A stretch of DNA of 64,000 bases. Source: Odontesthes bonariensis. Taxonomy: Eukaryota; Chordata; Actinopteri; Atheriniformes; Atherinopsidae. The translations under genes and the position numbers were made by a program. The stretch is taken from the NCBI RefSeq assembly GCF_027942865.1, contig NC_134515.1, forward strand, positions 11,895,339-11,959,338, read 5' to 3'. Below the pieces are notes generated by a model. It saw nothing but the letters and a program-made list of their open reading frames with translations, made no database searches and was not told the origin of the DNA. Positions 37,301 to 45,800 of the stretch are shown one piece after another (within the stretch, counting starts at the first letter, position 1; every line of letters begins with the position of its first letter).

Positions 37301-39995
37301 ACACACATACATACATGAAAACACGCACATATATACACACATACATACATACATACATGAAAACACGCACATATATATACACATATATATACACACATAC
37401 ATGAAAACACACACATATATACACATATATATACACACATACATACATACATACATGAAAACACACACATATATACACATATATATACACACATACACAC
37501 ATACATACATGAAAACACGCACATATATACACACATACATACATACATACATGAAAACACGCACATATATACACACATACATACATACATACATGAAAAC
37601 ACGCACATATATACACATATATATACACACATACATGAAAACACGCACATATATACACATATATATACACATATACATACACACATACATGAAAACACAC
37701 ACATATATACACATATATATACACACATACATACATGAAAACACACACATATATACACATATATATACACACATACATACATACATACATGAAAACACAC
37801 ACATATATACACATATATATACACACATACATACATACATACATGAAAACACACACATATATACACATATATATACACACATACATACATACATACATGA
37901 AAACACACACATATATACACACATACATACATGAAAACACGCACATATATACACACATACATACATGAAAACACGCACATATATACACACATACATACAC
38001 ACATACATGAAAACACGCACATATATACACATATATATATACACACATACATACATGAAAACACGCACATATATACACATATACATACATACATACATAC
38101 ATGAAAACACACACATATATACACATATATATATACACACATACATGAAAACACGCACATATATACACATATACATACATACATACATGAAAACACACAC
38201 ATATATACACACATACATACATGAAAACACGCACATATATACACATATACATACATACATACATACATACATGAAAACACACACATATATACACATATAT
38301 ATATACACACATACATACATGAAAACACGCACATATATACACACATACATACATACATACATGAAAACACGCACATATATACACATATATATACACACAT
38401 ACATACATACATACATGAAAACACACACATATATACACATATATATACACACATACATACATACATACATGAAAACACGCACATATATACACATATATAT
38501 ACACACATACATACATACATACATGAAAACACGCACATATATACACATATATATACACACATACATACATACATACATGAAAACACGCACATATATACAC
38601 ATATATATACACACATACATACATACATACATGAAAACACGCACATATATACACACATACATACACACATACATGAAAACACACACATATATACACATAT
38701 ATATACACACATACATACATACATACATGAAAACACACACATATATACACATATATATACACACATACACACATACATACATGAAAATACGCACATATAT
38801 ACACACATACATACATACATACATGAAAACACGCACATATATACACATATATATACACACATACATGAAAACACGCACATATATACACATATACATACAT
38901 ACATACATACATGAAAACACACATATATACACATATATATACACATATACATACACACATACATGAAAACACACACATATATACACATATATATACACAC
39001 ATACACACATACATACATGAAAACACGCACATATATACACACATACATACATACATACATGAAAACACGCACATATATACACACATACATACACACATAC
39101 ATGAAAACACGCACATATATACACACATACATACACACATACATGAAAACACACACATATATACACACATACATACATACATACATGAAAACACGCACAT
39201 ATATACACACATACATACATACATACATGAAAACACGCACATATATACACACATACATACATGAAAACACACACACACATATATACACAGGTACATGTCT
39301 TGCCTCAGAACCCCTAGGTAGGTAGGTAGGTATCTTTCATGCAGGGGATTTGTTCCCTGGTCCCCCAGATGAAAGGGGGCAATCTTACCACTACACTATC
39401 CAGTCATAAATACATGAAAACACACATTTATATATACATAAATGTGTGTTGTTTCGGAAGCAGAGGATGGGCTGCCTTTTTCACAAGACTCTACCTCAAA
39501 GTACTTAAAGCTCAGCAGTTTATTAAAAGCCCTTCACACCTTCACATCTTTTCATCATGTTCATTTATTCGTTCAAACCACAGCTTACACAGCACAAAGA
39601 TTCATTGTGATATGAGAACCCCATTTCACGGTGATGCTCACTAATCCAGACAAGCTGTGCATGGAGACGGGGATTCCTGCTGGAAAACACATATTCTTTG
39701 TCATTACAGGTGGTGGAAAAATGGTTCCATGACAACACGTACACGCTGGAGGCAGCTGCTGTCACCGGAGCTTTGATTTCACTGCTGATCAAAGTGGTTT
39801 TGTTCTGGGGCCTCATCAGGCTGGTGCACAACTTTGGACAAGGCCTGAGAGAGCGAAGTGAGTTCACTGTGTGGTACATCACCTGGAGAAAATTTTGACT
39901 AGAAAGCATGAGCACACCAAAATATTTCCGTCACAACCTGACCTTTATTTTGTTTTCTGATTATATTTGCTTTAGTGTTTGCATCCAGCAGGTGA
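22397..39995 (+). CDS. Unrecognised multi-pass membrane protein, 328 aa, nine exons
   Basis: Exons: 22397-22410, 28545-28641, 28858-29032, 31323-31474, 33199-33375, 34699-34815, 35293-35379, 39710-39857 and 39976-39995. They sum to 987 nt with every splice phase matching. The start at 22,397 (GGGAAATGG, strong Kozak) fits because exon 1 ends in phase 2 and joins exon 2 in frame. A cytosol-like N-terminal tail (about 45 aa, Pro/Gln-rich) begins MDETSPLLG, an acidic dileucine [DE]xxxL[LI] pattern used for endolysosomal sorting. Seven to eight hydrophobic helices follow, for example LYFCFTIASLLALLGLTLYS, LVAFVLSVLVVMIRSVV, FVCIMCLGVVHMFCTFLLI, LGVGVVWACLTAAVGAVA and ALISLLIKVVLFWGLIRLV. I do not recognise the family; function is unknown. 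Intron 1 contains a copia element and intron 7 a 3.35-kb minisatellite. The model is very likely real; exon 1 is the least certain part. Confidence 0.85.
23894..24002 (-). repeat. 3' LTR of the copia element (109 bp)
   Basis: Read on the minus strand it begins TGTTGTAATACAG and ends CTTCAATA. It contains AATAAA (TTTATT at 23,912-23,917), a likely poly(A) signal, and the CTCF-core-like CCACAAGGTGGCAG at 23,945-23,958 (plus strand). It is identical to the other LTR. Confidence 0.95.
24003..24241 (-). other. 3' untranslated region and polypurine tract of the copia element
   Basis: A non-coding, T-rich (plus strand) spacer between the gag-pol stop and the 3' LTR. The bases next to the LTR read AAGTGGGAG on the minus strand and are the probable second-strand primer. 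Confidence 0.7.
24242..28117 (-). CDS. Copia gag-pol polyprotein, intact, 1,291 aa
   Basis: A single frame from ATG at 28,117 to TAA at 24,242. The open frame continues upstream only to a TTG at 28,150; the ATG gives the usual MEDRLFIDKLSG start. Order of domains: Gag (UBN2-like) about 1-200; CCHC zinc knuckle CFKCGKEGHLKRNC at 226-239; aspartic protease LIDSGAS (D289); integrase with HHCC (H426, H431, C456, C459) and D487, D550 and E586 in HSDVCGP, DNGGEY and GVAERKN; reverse transcriptase with QMDVVTAFLNG (D891) and YVDD at 975-978; RNase H with D1143, E1184 and D1219. The order protease-integrase-RT-RNase H defines Ty1/copia. No stop or frameshift, and all expected catalytic residues are present, so the protein is potentially functional. 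There is no frame boundary between gag and pol, so ratio control, if any, does not use frameshifting. Confidence 0.97.
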   Translation of the reverse strand: MEDRLFIDKLSGPDNWATWKFQTEHLLKARSLWGMVMETETLAGDASAAARAEFARKKEKAFSMLVLNVSASQLYLITSCQSPKEAWDTLKGHFERDTLANKLFLKKKYFRCEMKEGETITEHLKRMKELTDQLGAIGAVIEEEDQIVTLLGSLPPSYATIVTALETKMDSLTLQFVKQSLVNEEQKRVQANDSTSGATAGGASAMATQVRGDPQPEGIDRSKWKCFKCGKEGHLKRNCPKFKNKNQTHKAKQMTCEDNANSDTATESAFVARENNQNEKVKQVEWLIDSGASKHMTCSKEILQDYQEFTKPQSVKLGDGRVVDAQGLCNVKLKMTFKVSDVKDVTMYDVLYVPKLSGNLFSVGAAVKKGNTVQFKKTQCYIRGKDGDLRGMGTQRSDGLYQLDVEGSTPVSHTAGSASVAASLWHQRLGHTTMLKELKLLVSGMDFSAEKEISFCEACVEGKLSRKPFKSVGEIRSKRKLQLIHSDVCGPMQTESISGSKYFVTFIDDYSRCCKVYFMRQKSEVLSKFKEFEKTFSNECRQRVTRLRTDNGGEYTSKEFQEYLKAQGIHHEMSVPHTPQQNGVAERKNRTLVEAARSMLSHAKLPKMFWAEAVATAAYVQNRLPTSLLKQETPYQRWCGRKPNISHMRVFGCVAYAHVPEVERRKLDKKAVKLRFVGYANNAKGYRLFDEEKRRILIRRDVIFNETDFDWKQEVEVSCSDSDTGSGPDERGASADETPVNKAPRECGRVRNPPKRYGYDEFADIVTVEHYASVCSVNEPTTLKEAMMSSNAKEWKEAADLEYESLLENETWDLVELPKDRKPIGSRWVFKVKHHSDGEVERYKCRLVAKGYSQKYGADYDETFSPVVRFSSIRTLLSFAVQNNMHVHQMDVVTAFLNGHLEEEIYMEQPDGYVKLGQEHLVCKLKKSIYGLKQSPRCWSKTFTEFMKDLGFNQSTSDPCVFVRARQELEILAVYVDDLILITESLESMSELKVALKKRYKMKDMGELSYILGISVIQDKIKNCVYLHQKHYIEAILQKYGMDKANPVTTPADANVKLQKNDGVSKPVNPGTYQSIVGSLLYAAMATRPDIAQAVSAVSKFNADPNTAHMTAVKRILRYLKGTTNLALKYQRSESGTLVGFSDADWAGDQDDRRSTTGNVFLLSGGAVSWLSKKQNTVALSTAEAEYVALSQAAQECTWLTRLLSDLGMDVTPTVILEDNQGAIAIAKNPVDHSRTKHIDIRYHYIRECVQNGQIQLQYCPTDDMKADILTKPLAKQKFEYLRREIGLCAV
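28205..28218 (-). promoter_or_regulatory. Primer-binding site: internal initiator tRNA-Met match
   Basis: The 14 bases directly adjoining the 5' LTR read CTGGGCCCATGACC on the plus strand. This matches the anticodon-arm region of eukaryotic initiator tRNA-Met (CTGGGCCCATAACC) with one mismatch, so the element RNA would pair with the middle of that tRNA, not its 3' end. Drosophila copia primes in this way from a cleaved half tRNA. Confidence 0.8.
28219..28327 (-). repeat. 5' LTR of the copia element (109 bp)
   Basis: Identical to the 3' LTR at 23,894-24,002. It should act as promoter for the minus-strand element RNA. The CTCF-core-like motif is at 28,270-28,283. Confidence 0.95.
29033..31322 (+). 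other. Intron 3 of the unnamed membrane-protein gene
   Basis: Mostly unremarkable AT-rich sequence. Near the right end (about 31,210-31,300) is a fragment 'ggccctgcgatggactgacctgtccagc', the tail of the tRNA-like teleost repeat. A 98-codon minus frame at 30,094-30,390 is unsupported. Confidence 0.5.
31475..33198 (+). other. Intron 4 of the unnamed membrane-protein gene
   Basis: AT-rich, with no recognisable exon, RNA or repeat family. Confidence 0.5.
33376..34698 (+). other. Intron 5 of the unnamed membrane-protein gene
   Basis: No recognisable exon or repeat. The open frame around 34,408-34,908 overlaps exon 6, and the part before 34,699 is intronic read-through. Confidence 0.5.
35515..35900 (-). 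mobile_element. Tc1-like transposase fragment (intron 7 of the unnamed gene)
   Basis: The plus sequence 'ttcatggtggactcaatgac' through 'ccctccaccaccgtgcttaacag' closely parallels 21,160-21,255 inside the larger Tc1-like copy; the minus strand gives KHGGGGLIIWLVLPQDM. Truncated remnant. Confidence 0.65.
35938..39288. repeat. 3.35-kb minisatellite with higher-order structure
   Basis: About 70 tandem units of roughly 42-58 bp, built from ATGAAAACACRCAC, then ATATATACACATATATATAC-type blocks and (ACAT)n. Two unit types differ by acacac versus acgcac, a CpG variant. Larger blocks repeat: 35,967 to about 36,430 recurs at 37,735 to about 38,200 (offset 1,768 bp), and a block around 36,380-36,990 recurs about 0.81-0.84 kb further right. 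Apart from the TGAAAA interruption, each unit is alternating purine-pyrimidine. It lies wholly within intron 7 of the unnamed gene. The long open frames across it are a by-product of a stop-free repeat. Confidence 0.95.
39330..39403 (-). repeat. tRNA-like SINE head or tRNA pseudogene at the minisatellite edge
   Basis: The minus strand reads TAGTGTAGTGGTAAGATTG (A-box region), a CCCCC...GGGGG anticodon-type stem with a loop near TTTCATCT, then GGGAACAAATCCCC (T-arm/B-box-like). No good acceptor stem is seen, so it is not a functional tRNA. Array-like sequence (atacatgaaaacacacattta) resumes at about 39,411. Confidence 0.55.
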
Positions 39996-40487
39996 TACAG
40001 CGTCGAGCGGCTGTGGATCAAGGACGCAGCTGCGTGTCGATGGAAGCTTTAAATCTGGACACACCTGGATTTTTATTCAGCATTAATTCCACCAAAACAT
40101 CTTACCAAGCATTTTATTTACACATTTATTTCCTCTAACATTTCGTTCATTGTAGATAATTTATTTTGGCTTAATCAGCGTTTCTGTTTACAAGATGCAG
40201 AATGATTTTTTTCTCATAATGTTGTTGCACTGCTCTGGTTTGTTTTATATAAACTTACATCGAATGCCTTTTATCTGCTAGATTTTCAAGGGACGATATT
40301 TGTACTTTACTCTAACTTGCACTGTATTGTATGAATCTAATGCCTTTAGTGTATTTTCTTTAAAGTGACCAACATCCTCCGATTTTACGGAGGAACTGTG
40401 TTGTGATTTGCGTCTCGTTGACAGATTTCTTCTACTGAACTTTCGACTGCACTTTAATGCCTCTGTTTTTTTAAATTCACTATTCTA

Positions 40488-40493
40488 AATAAA
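40488..40493 (+). terminator. Poly(A) signal of the unnamed membrane-protein gene
   Basis: AATAAA about 490 nt after the stop at 39,995, with AT-rich 3' UTR between. Confidence 0.6.
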
Positions 40494-40734
40494 ATATTAA
40501 ATCTTTGAATTGTTTTTCAATCATTTTAAAAGGAAACTAGCGTTTTTAAGTATGAATGCAGGTCATGGCTCATCACACACACACACAACGGCAGCTTTTG
40601 TTGGACAGTTTTTCCTCAAAAAGTATGTATATTTGTACCTTACAGATCTCCATATTTTCCCAACAGATAACTTCACTCTCTTGTGGTTCCTTGAGTTTCT
40701 AAAAGTAAATTAGGAGGCAAAACCTTCAGTTATC

Positions 40735-41040
40735 AGGACCCTCTCAGCTGCCAGTTTGGGTTAGGGAGCAGACACCCTCTCGACCTTTAAGATTAGACTT
40801 AAAACTTTCCTACTTGATAAATCTTATAGTTGGGGTTGGTTCAGGTGACCCTGAAACATCTGAGTTATGTTGCTTTAGGCCTAGACTGCTGGGGGACCTC
40901 CCATGATGCCCCTTTCCTCACTCTCCATATATGGTAACGGTCTGGTGTTACTGTGTTTGTTGTCCCCTGTACAGTGTTCCTGTCCTCCCAACCGCCAGCT
41001 GGTCGAGGCTGTGCTACCTTTACTGGGTTTCTAAAACACA
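40735..41040 (+). mobile_element. L2-like LINE fragment
   Basis: 'ctctcgacctttaagattag' then 'cttaaaactttcctacttga' translates as STFKIRLKTFLLDKSYSWG, the RT C-terminal end seen in fish L2-type LINEs (compare [10 protein letters not shown] at 10,350). It is followed by degraded 3' UTR-like sequence. Intergenic between two converging genes. Confidence 0.55.
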
Positions 41041-41554
41041 CTCAGGTAACCTTTATGTCACATCTACAATCGATGCAACCTGAAGCAAACATTTATTCAT
41101 GGACTGAAAATGGGAGTGAGTCACAATTGATTAAACAGGGGGAGACGCATCCCGCTTTCAACCTTCAGTTTATTCAAGTAAAACAGCGAATTAGACACAT
41201 TAATAAACTTTATACAAAAGAGTTACAGGCTTTCAGAGTTACAAAGGTGAAAAGCACTTTGAGAGGGCAGTAAAGCTTCATAGAAGAGAAGTTGGACTTT
41301 GTTTCTTTCACAGAGTTGGTTTACAATTTTGGAAAACAGTTCAGAGCAACACTGGTTAAAAAAAAACCAGTAAACTTTCCTGAAAACTAAGACATCCTTT
41401 TGTCTTGGAATGCATTTTTTATGGGCTTCAGCTCTGTTTGAAAGAACTTCCCTGTTCCTATGTTCGACGACAGGGTGTAAAAACAGACTTTTCCTCATCA
41501 ACAAAAAGAATAAACAACTGACAATCTTATTAATTTATAAAAATACCAAATGGA

Positions 41555-41560
41555 TTTATT
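41555..41560 (-). terminator. Probable poly(A) signal of nadk
   Basis: TTTATT (plus) is AATAAA on the minus strand, 1.3 kb beyond the nadk stop. The 41,561-42,872 segment is then the 3' UTR; it includes a 12-base G-run (plus strand) at 42,656-42,667. Confidence 0.5.
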
Positions 41561-42872
41561 TTCAATAATATAATAATACATTAAAACCAGTTAATAAACA
41601 TGTTACAGCTCATTAGCACAATATTTATATACATACTCGGGGGGGAATGATTAACAGGTGACAACACTGGTTGTGTTTTTACTCCATCGTGATCTGTCGA
41701 GCCCGTTCACACACACTGGCATCTGGAAACTATGTCCCAGCAGACCTGTGAGGTAGGTCACCTTCTGGCTTACAGCAGGGGCGGCACGGCGGCAGTAAAA
41801 GCCCGTAACGATGCCTCAACATTCACACACGACCACCGCCCGCAGCCCACAGACATTGGTCTAAAAATGTGTTTAAAAAAAAAAAAATGTGGCTAGATGT
41901 CGCCTCGAGGACATCTTTAAAACCAGACCGTAAAAAGTCGTCTCTTTGTGTGGAATGAACTCTACCATCGCAGCTTTCGCGCCACAGCTGAACGTAGATA
42001 TGCAACATTTTTTTCCAATCAAGTGTTATGTTCTGCAAACGGGACACAAACAAAGTGGCCATCACAAAGATGCACGACACACACATCTGTGTGATTAAAA
42101 AGACAAAAACTACGCAAGCTCAAAGATAACGTTTCTGTATATTAGTGATACATGTGTAAGGCACAGGCTGTAAAGTTGGGCCCCTGGACGCACTGAAAGC
42201 AACGTTATTCGCCAGTTTTTAAAAATCATTTTAAACATAAACTGGAGTTAGATTTCAATTTATTTTTTTTTTTTTTAAAGTGCCGGAACAAACCTGATGA
42301 CACCCGTCGATATCAGCGCCTGAACTTTGAGCAGTTTGGCTCGAGATCAACTCAAGTGTTGCTTTTCCTTCAGTTTTCACTGAGGAAAGTTCGAGGCTGA
42401 AAAGTGGAGCCAAACTCCATTCAAAAATCCATCGTCTTAACGTCTCCTATCTGGAACATCATGTGGCATATTTTACAGGTTCCTCTTTAATGCTTTCATC
42501 CTCATTTCTTGTTTAATTATAGAAATGTTTCAGCTTCGTCCTTTTAAAAGATAGAAAGACTTTTACTCCATGATAGATGTTTTCTTGACACTTTAAGACA
42601 GTGTCATCAGTGTATGCTTCTTTTTTTAAATACATCAGGTTGTATTTAATATGTTGGGGGGGGGGGGTCATAGCTTGCCTCTCATTCTCACATATTCATT
42701 CCACTACAACATGGAAGAGCAACACTTCATACAATCATTTCACTGAATGTGAAAGGCAACATGGACAGACAGTTTGGACTGAAGTTTGGTAAAAACTTTC
42801 TAGCCTTCAAAGATTAAAAGCCGGAGACAGAGGGACGGTCGGGTTCAAACCAGGAGTGTCCCGCCGGCTGCC

Positions 42873-45800
42873 TCAGAACTCCTCGTCCTCCGAGCCGAAG
42901 TGGTTCTGCTTCTTCCGCACGTTCCAGTGCAAGCACTGGGCCAGGCTCTCGAACCAGTCGTTCACCGGGTCGCGGAAGCAGATGGAGGGAACGGGGAAGC
43001 AGGAAGTGGTGATGGTAATGCTAGAACAAGAGGAGAAAATAATAAAGATCTTATCTCGCAAGGAATGAAAGAAGAATGAGGAAAGTCCAGGCGAGAAGCT
43101 GCTGACATCAGATACAGCGACACCACTTCCCTCTGAAGCAACGCTGGCTTTTCCTTATTGATAACCACTGACAGCTCTTTACAAGAACCAGGAAGGTAAT
43201 TACGCCTGGCTGAATTAGACAAAGGAAGGCGTTGGATCAGACTCAGGGGTTGGAAGGGTACAAAACAAAGCCGGTAAGAGTTCTTTCTAATAATCCATCA
43301 GCAGCGCAGCATGTGGACTAACCTGTCTCCGTGGCAGATCTCTTGTCTCCTCCTTCCATCAAACGACACCCAGGCCGTGTTTCTGGCATCACGTGACAGC
43401 ATTATCTGGGGAACAACAAGGAAACACTGCATGAATATGAGGAAAAAACTTTCCCTCTCAGGGTTTAACTCACGAGGAGTTTTACTCAAACAACTTCTGG
43501 CTAAAATGATGGAACCACCACACTTGGAGGAGGTTTTTTCTAAGTGTGTGGTGGCACTGAGTTGATATGCCCTCGTTATTATCGTATCCTATAAAATGAG
43601 CTTTGAGTGACGTTTGACGTCTTTCTCGCTCAACCTGCATGTTTCCCTTTTAAAAACGCCCCCACTTTGTGTGCACTTGCCCCAAATGTTAGCTACAGCA
43701 CACTGGGAGCAGCCGCCGCTCTCAGGAGTAAACAACCTTTTTTAGATTTCCTTCTGTCATATCCACTGACGGCTCTCTTATTCTCATCATGTTTGCTGCC
43801 GATCAGGCGATCATTAACGTCTGCAAGCAGTCGTTTGCATATTCAGATGATTTTTTTGTGCATGTATTTCTTTCAGAAATGAGGCACTTTTTCCCCTCTA
43901 CTTCCACTGGGAAAACAGAGCAAAATGTTCTAACAATTTTAGTAAAATATTTGAGGCACGTTCAGAACGATCAACTATAACAATTAAATTGTTTTGCGTT
44001 ACAAAGTTATTTATTTCTTTTTTACAAAGCTGAACGAGCATCCTACGAGTGTGGTGAATCCATAACCTTTGCCAGGGGTTGGTAAAATAAAAAATGACAT
44101 AGTATTGGCTGTTTGAGACGACGGGCTGAGGGAAGGAAGAGGTCGCTATGAGCTCCTGCAGGAGACGGATGAACCGAGAAAGGAGACCAAGAAAACCACA
44201 AACAGCATGTTTGGAAGTGCCAGTGAAAACCGGCAGTGTGATTACCTTTAGCTCCACCCCGGCAGGCACCACAATGGGTCTGAAGGACAGCGAGTGTGGG
44301 CAGATGGGGGTGATCATGATGGCCGGCACGTTGGGATGGATCATGGAAGCTCCTGCTGCCACTGCGTAGGCTGTGCTGCCCGTAGGTGTGGACACTATCA
44401 AACCTGAGGAGACGCAGAGTCACGGGCACCGTTTCAGAGACACTCGAGTAGTTTATTCTTTCGTTTTGAACCTCTCAAACACAAAAGCAACGTGCACAAA
44501 TTGCAGAGACGAAGACCTGCTGGAGAGTCTGAACTCTGCTCGCTCCAGAGTTCAGGGACAGCACGTTGTGCTGATGCAACGCCCTGAAGTCCTGCGGCCA
44601 CTCACCGTCTCCCTGCACTGTGGTGATCAGGTGTCCGTCCAGGTAGAGGTCCACGTTGGAAAGATAGGGGGAGGATCCTCTGTCCACCACCACCTCGTTC
44701 AGTACCTGAAGCACACAGAGAGAAAACGAAGTCATGCATCAACTTTGGTCAAAATTGTGCTCTGCCGACATGATGTCACCCCATGATTCAGACTAAAGCA
44801 CCGATCTCGGTCTGCAATCCTCACATCTGCAGTTAGAGCCACGTTTCGCTGACACCATTCCTTTACTCACGCTGTTCCTCAACAACAAGTTCAAATGCCC
44901 AGAGGCACGACAGTGAAGACGGCTGAGTCATGACTATGAACCTAAAGTTATTTTGACCCACTTACAGCCTGAGCTTCAGACTAAACTCATGTCCAGAACA
45001 AAGCTACACCCAGCAGCTCAGATAGTGTGAAAGTTGATGCACATTACCTGATACTGCATGGCTTTGTGGCTGCTTTCAACGTCCCTGTTGGTATGGATGA
45101 TACCCTTTTCATCCATGCCGTCCTTCTTCTCCCAGTTCTCCTTAAACACCTGGACTTTCAAGCGACTTCGCAGGATGATGGCAGCGTTGCCTACAGAATA
45201 CACAGTTTACATATCTAAATTAAACCCGTGCTCTAGAACACTTTCCCTAAGCCGATTAACAGGTCGGAACATTCAGTACCTTCAATGATTTGGGTGACCT
45301 GAGACTGGTAGGAGTCGAAATTGAAAGGTGTCAGAAAGCCCAGGGAACCCAGGTGGAAGGCCATAACTGGTGGAACGCTGTCCTACAACCACATTAAACA
45401 AAGGGAGGGGGAGATTGTTGTGCTGCGGGCGGTAAAAAACACACGGGGGCTCTTTTTTAAAAGTTACGCCGACTTGCTGAATACCTGGAAGAGCGAAGAC
45501 GCGTACAACAAGGTTCCATCTCCACCAAGACAGATGATAAAGTCGATACGATTAGACAGGTCGTCGAGGTCTGAGGAACATAAAGACAGAAAAACACATT
45601 TACACTTTCTTTCTCTTTAAGGGAAGTGCTGTGAGCAGAGGCGTCGCGGTAGGGGTCGTACCTTCTCTGAAAGTGCAGAATTTCTTAGTAATGGCCCCAA
45701 AGTTTTCATCGCCTGAAATAGCCGGGTCGTCCAGAACCTTCTTCTCCACGTAAACCATCATGTTTTTCACCTGCAACAAACACTCTTTACAGACTCCGAC

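Noticed and set aside
35707-39296. Three overlapping minus-strand frames of about 1,117-1,193 codons and many plus-strand frames of up to 341 codons
   Set aside because: They are translations of a stop-free tandem repeat; no splice, start or domain evidence.
39330-39403. Functional tRNA gene
   Set aside because: The A-box and anticodon-like stem are present but there is no paired acceptor stem; better explained as a tRNA-derived repeat.
41823-42086. 87-codon minus-strand frame downstream of nadk
   Set aside because: Lies within the nadk 3' UTR; no domain and no independent promoter.
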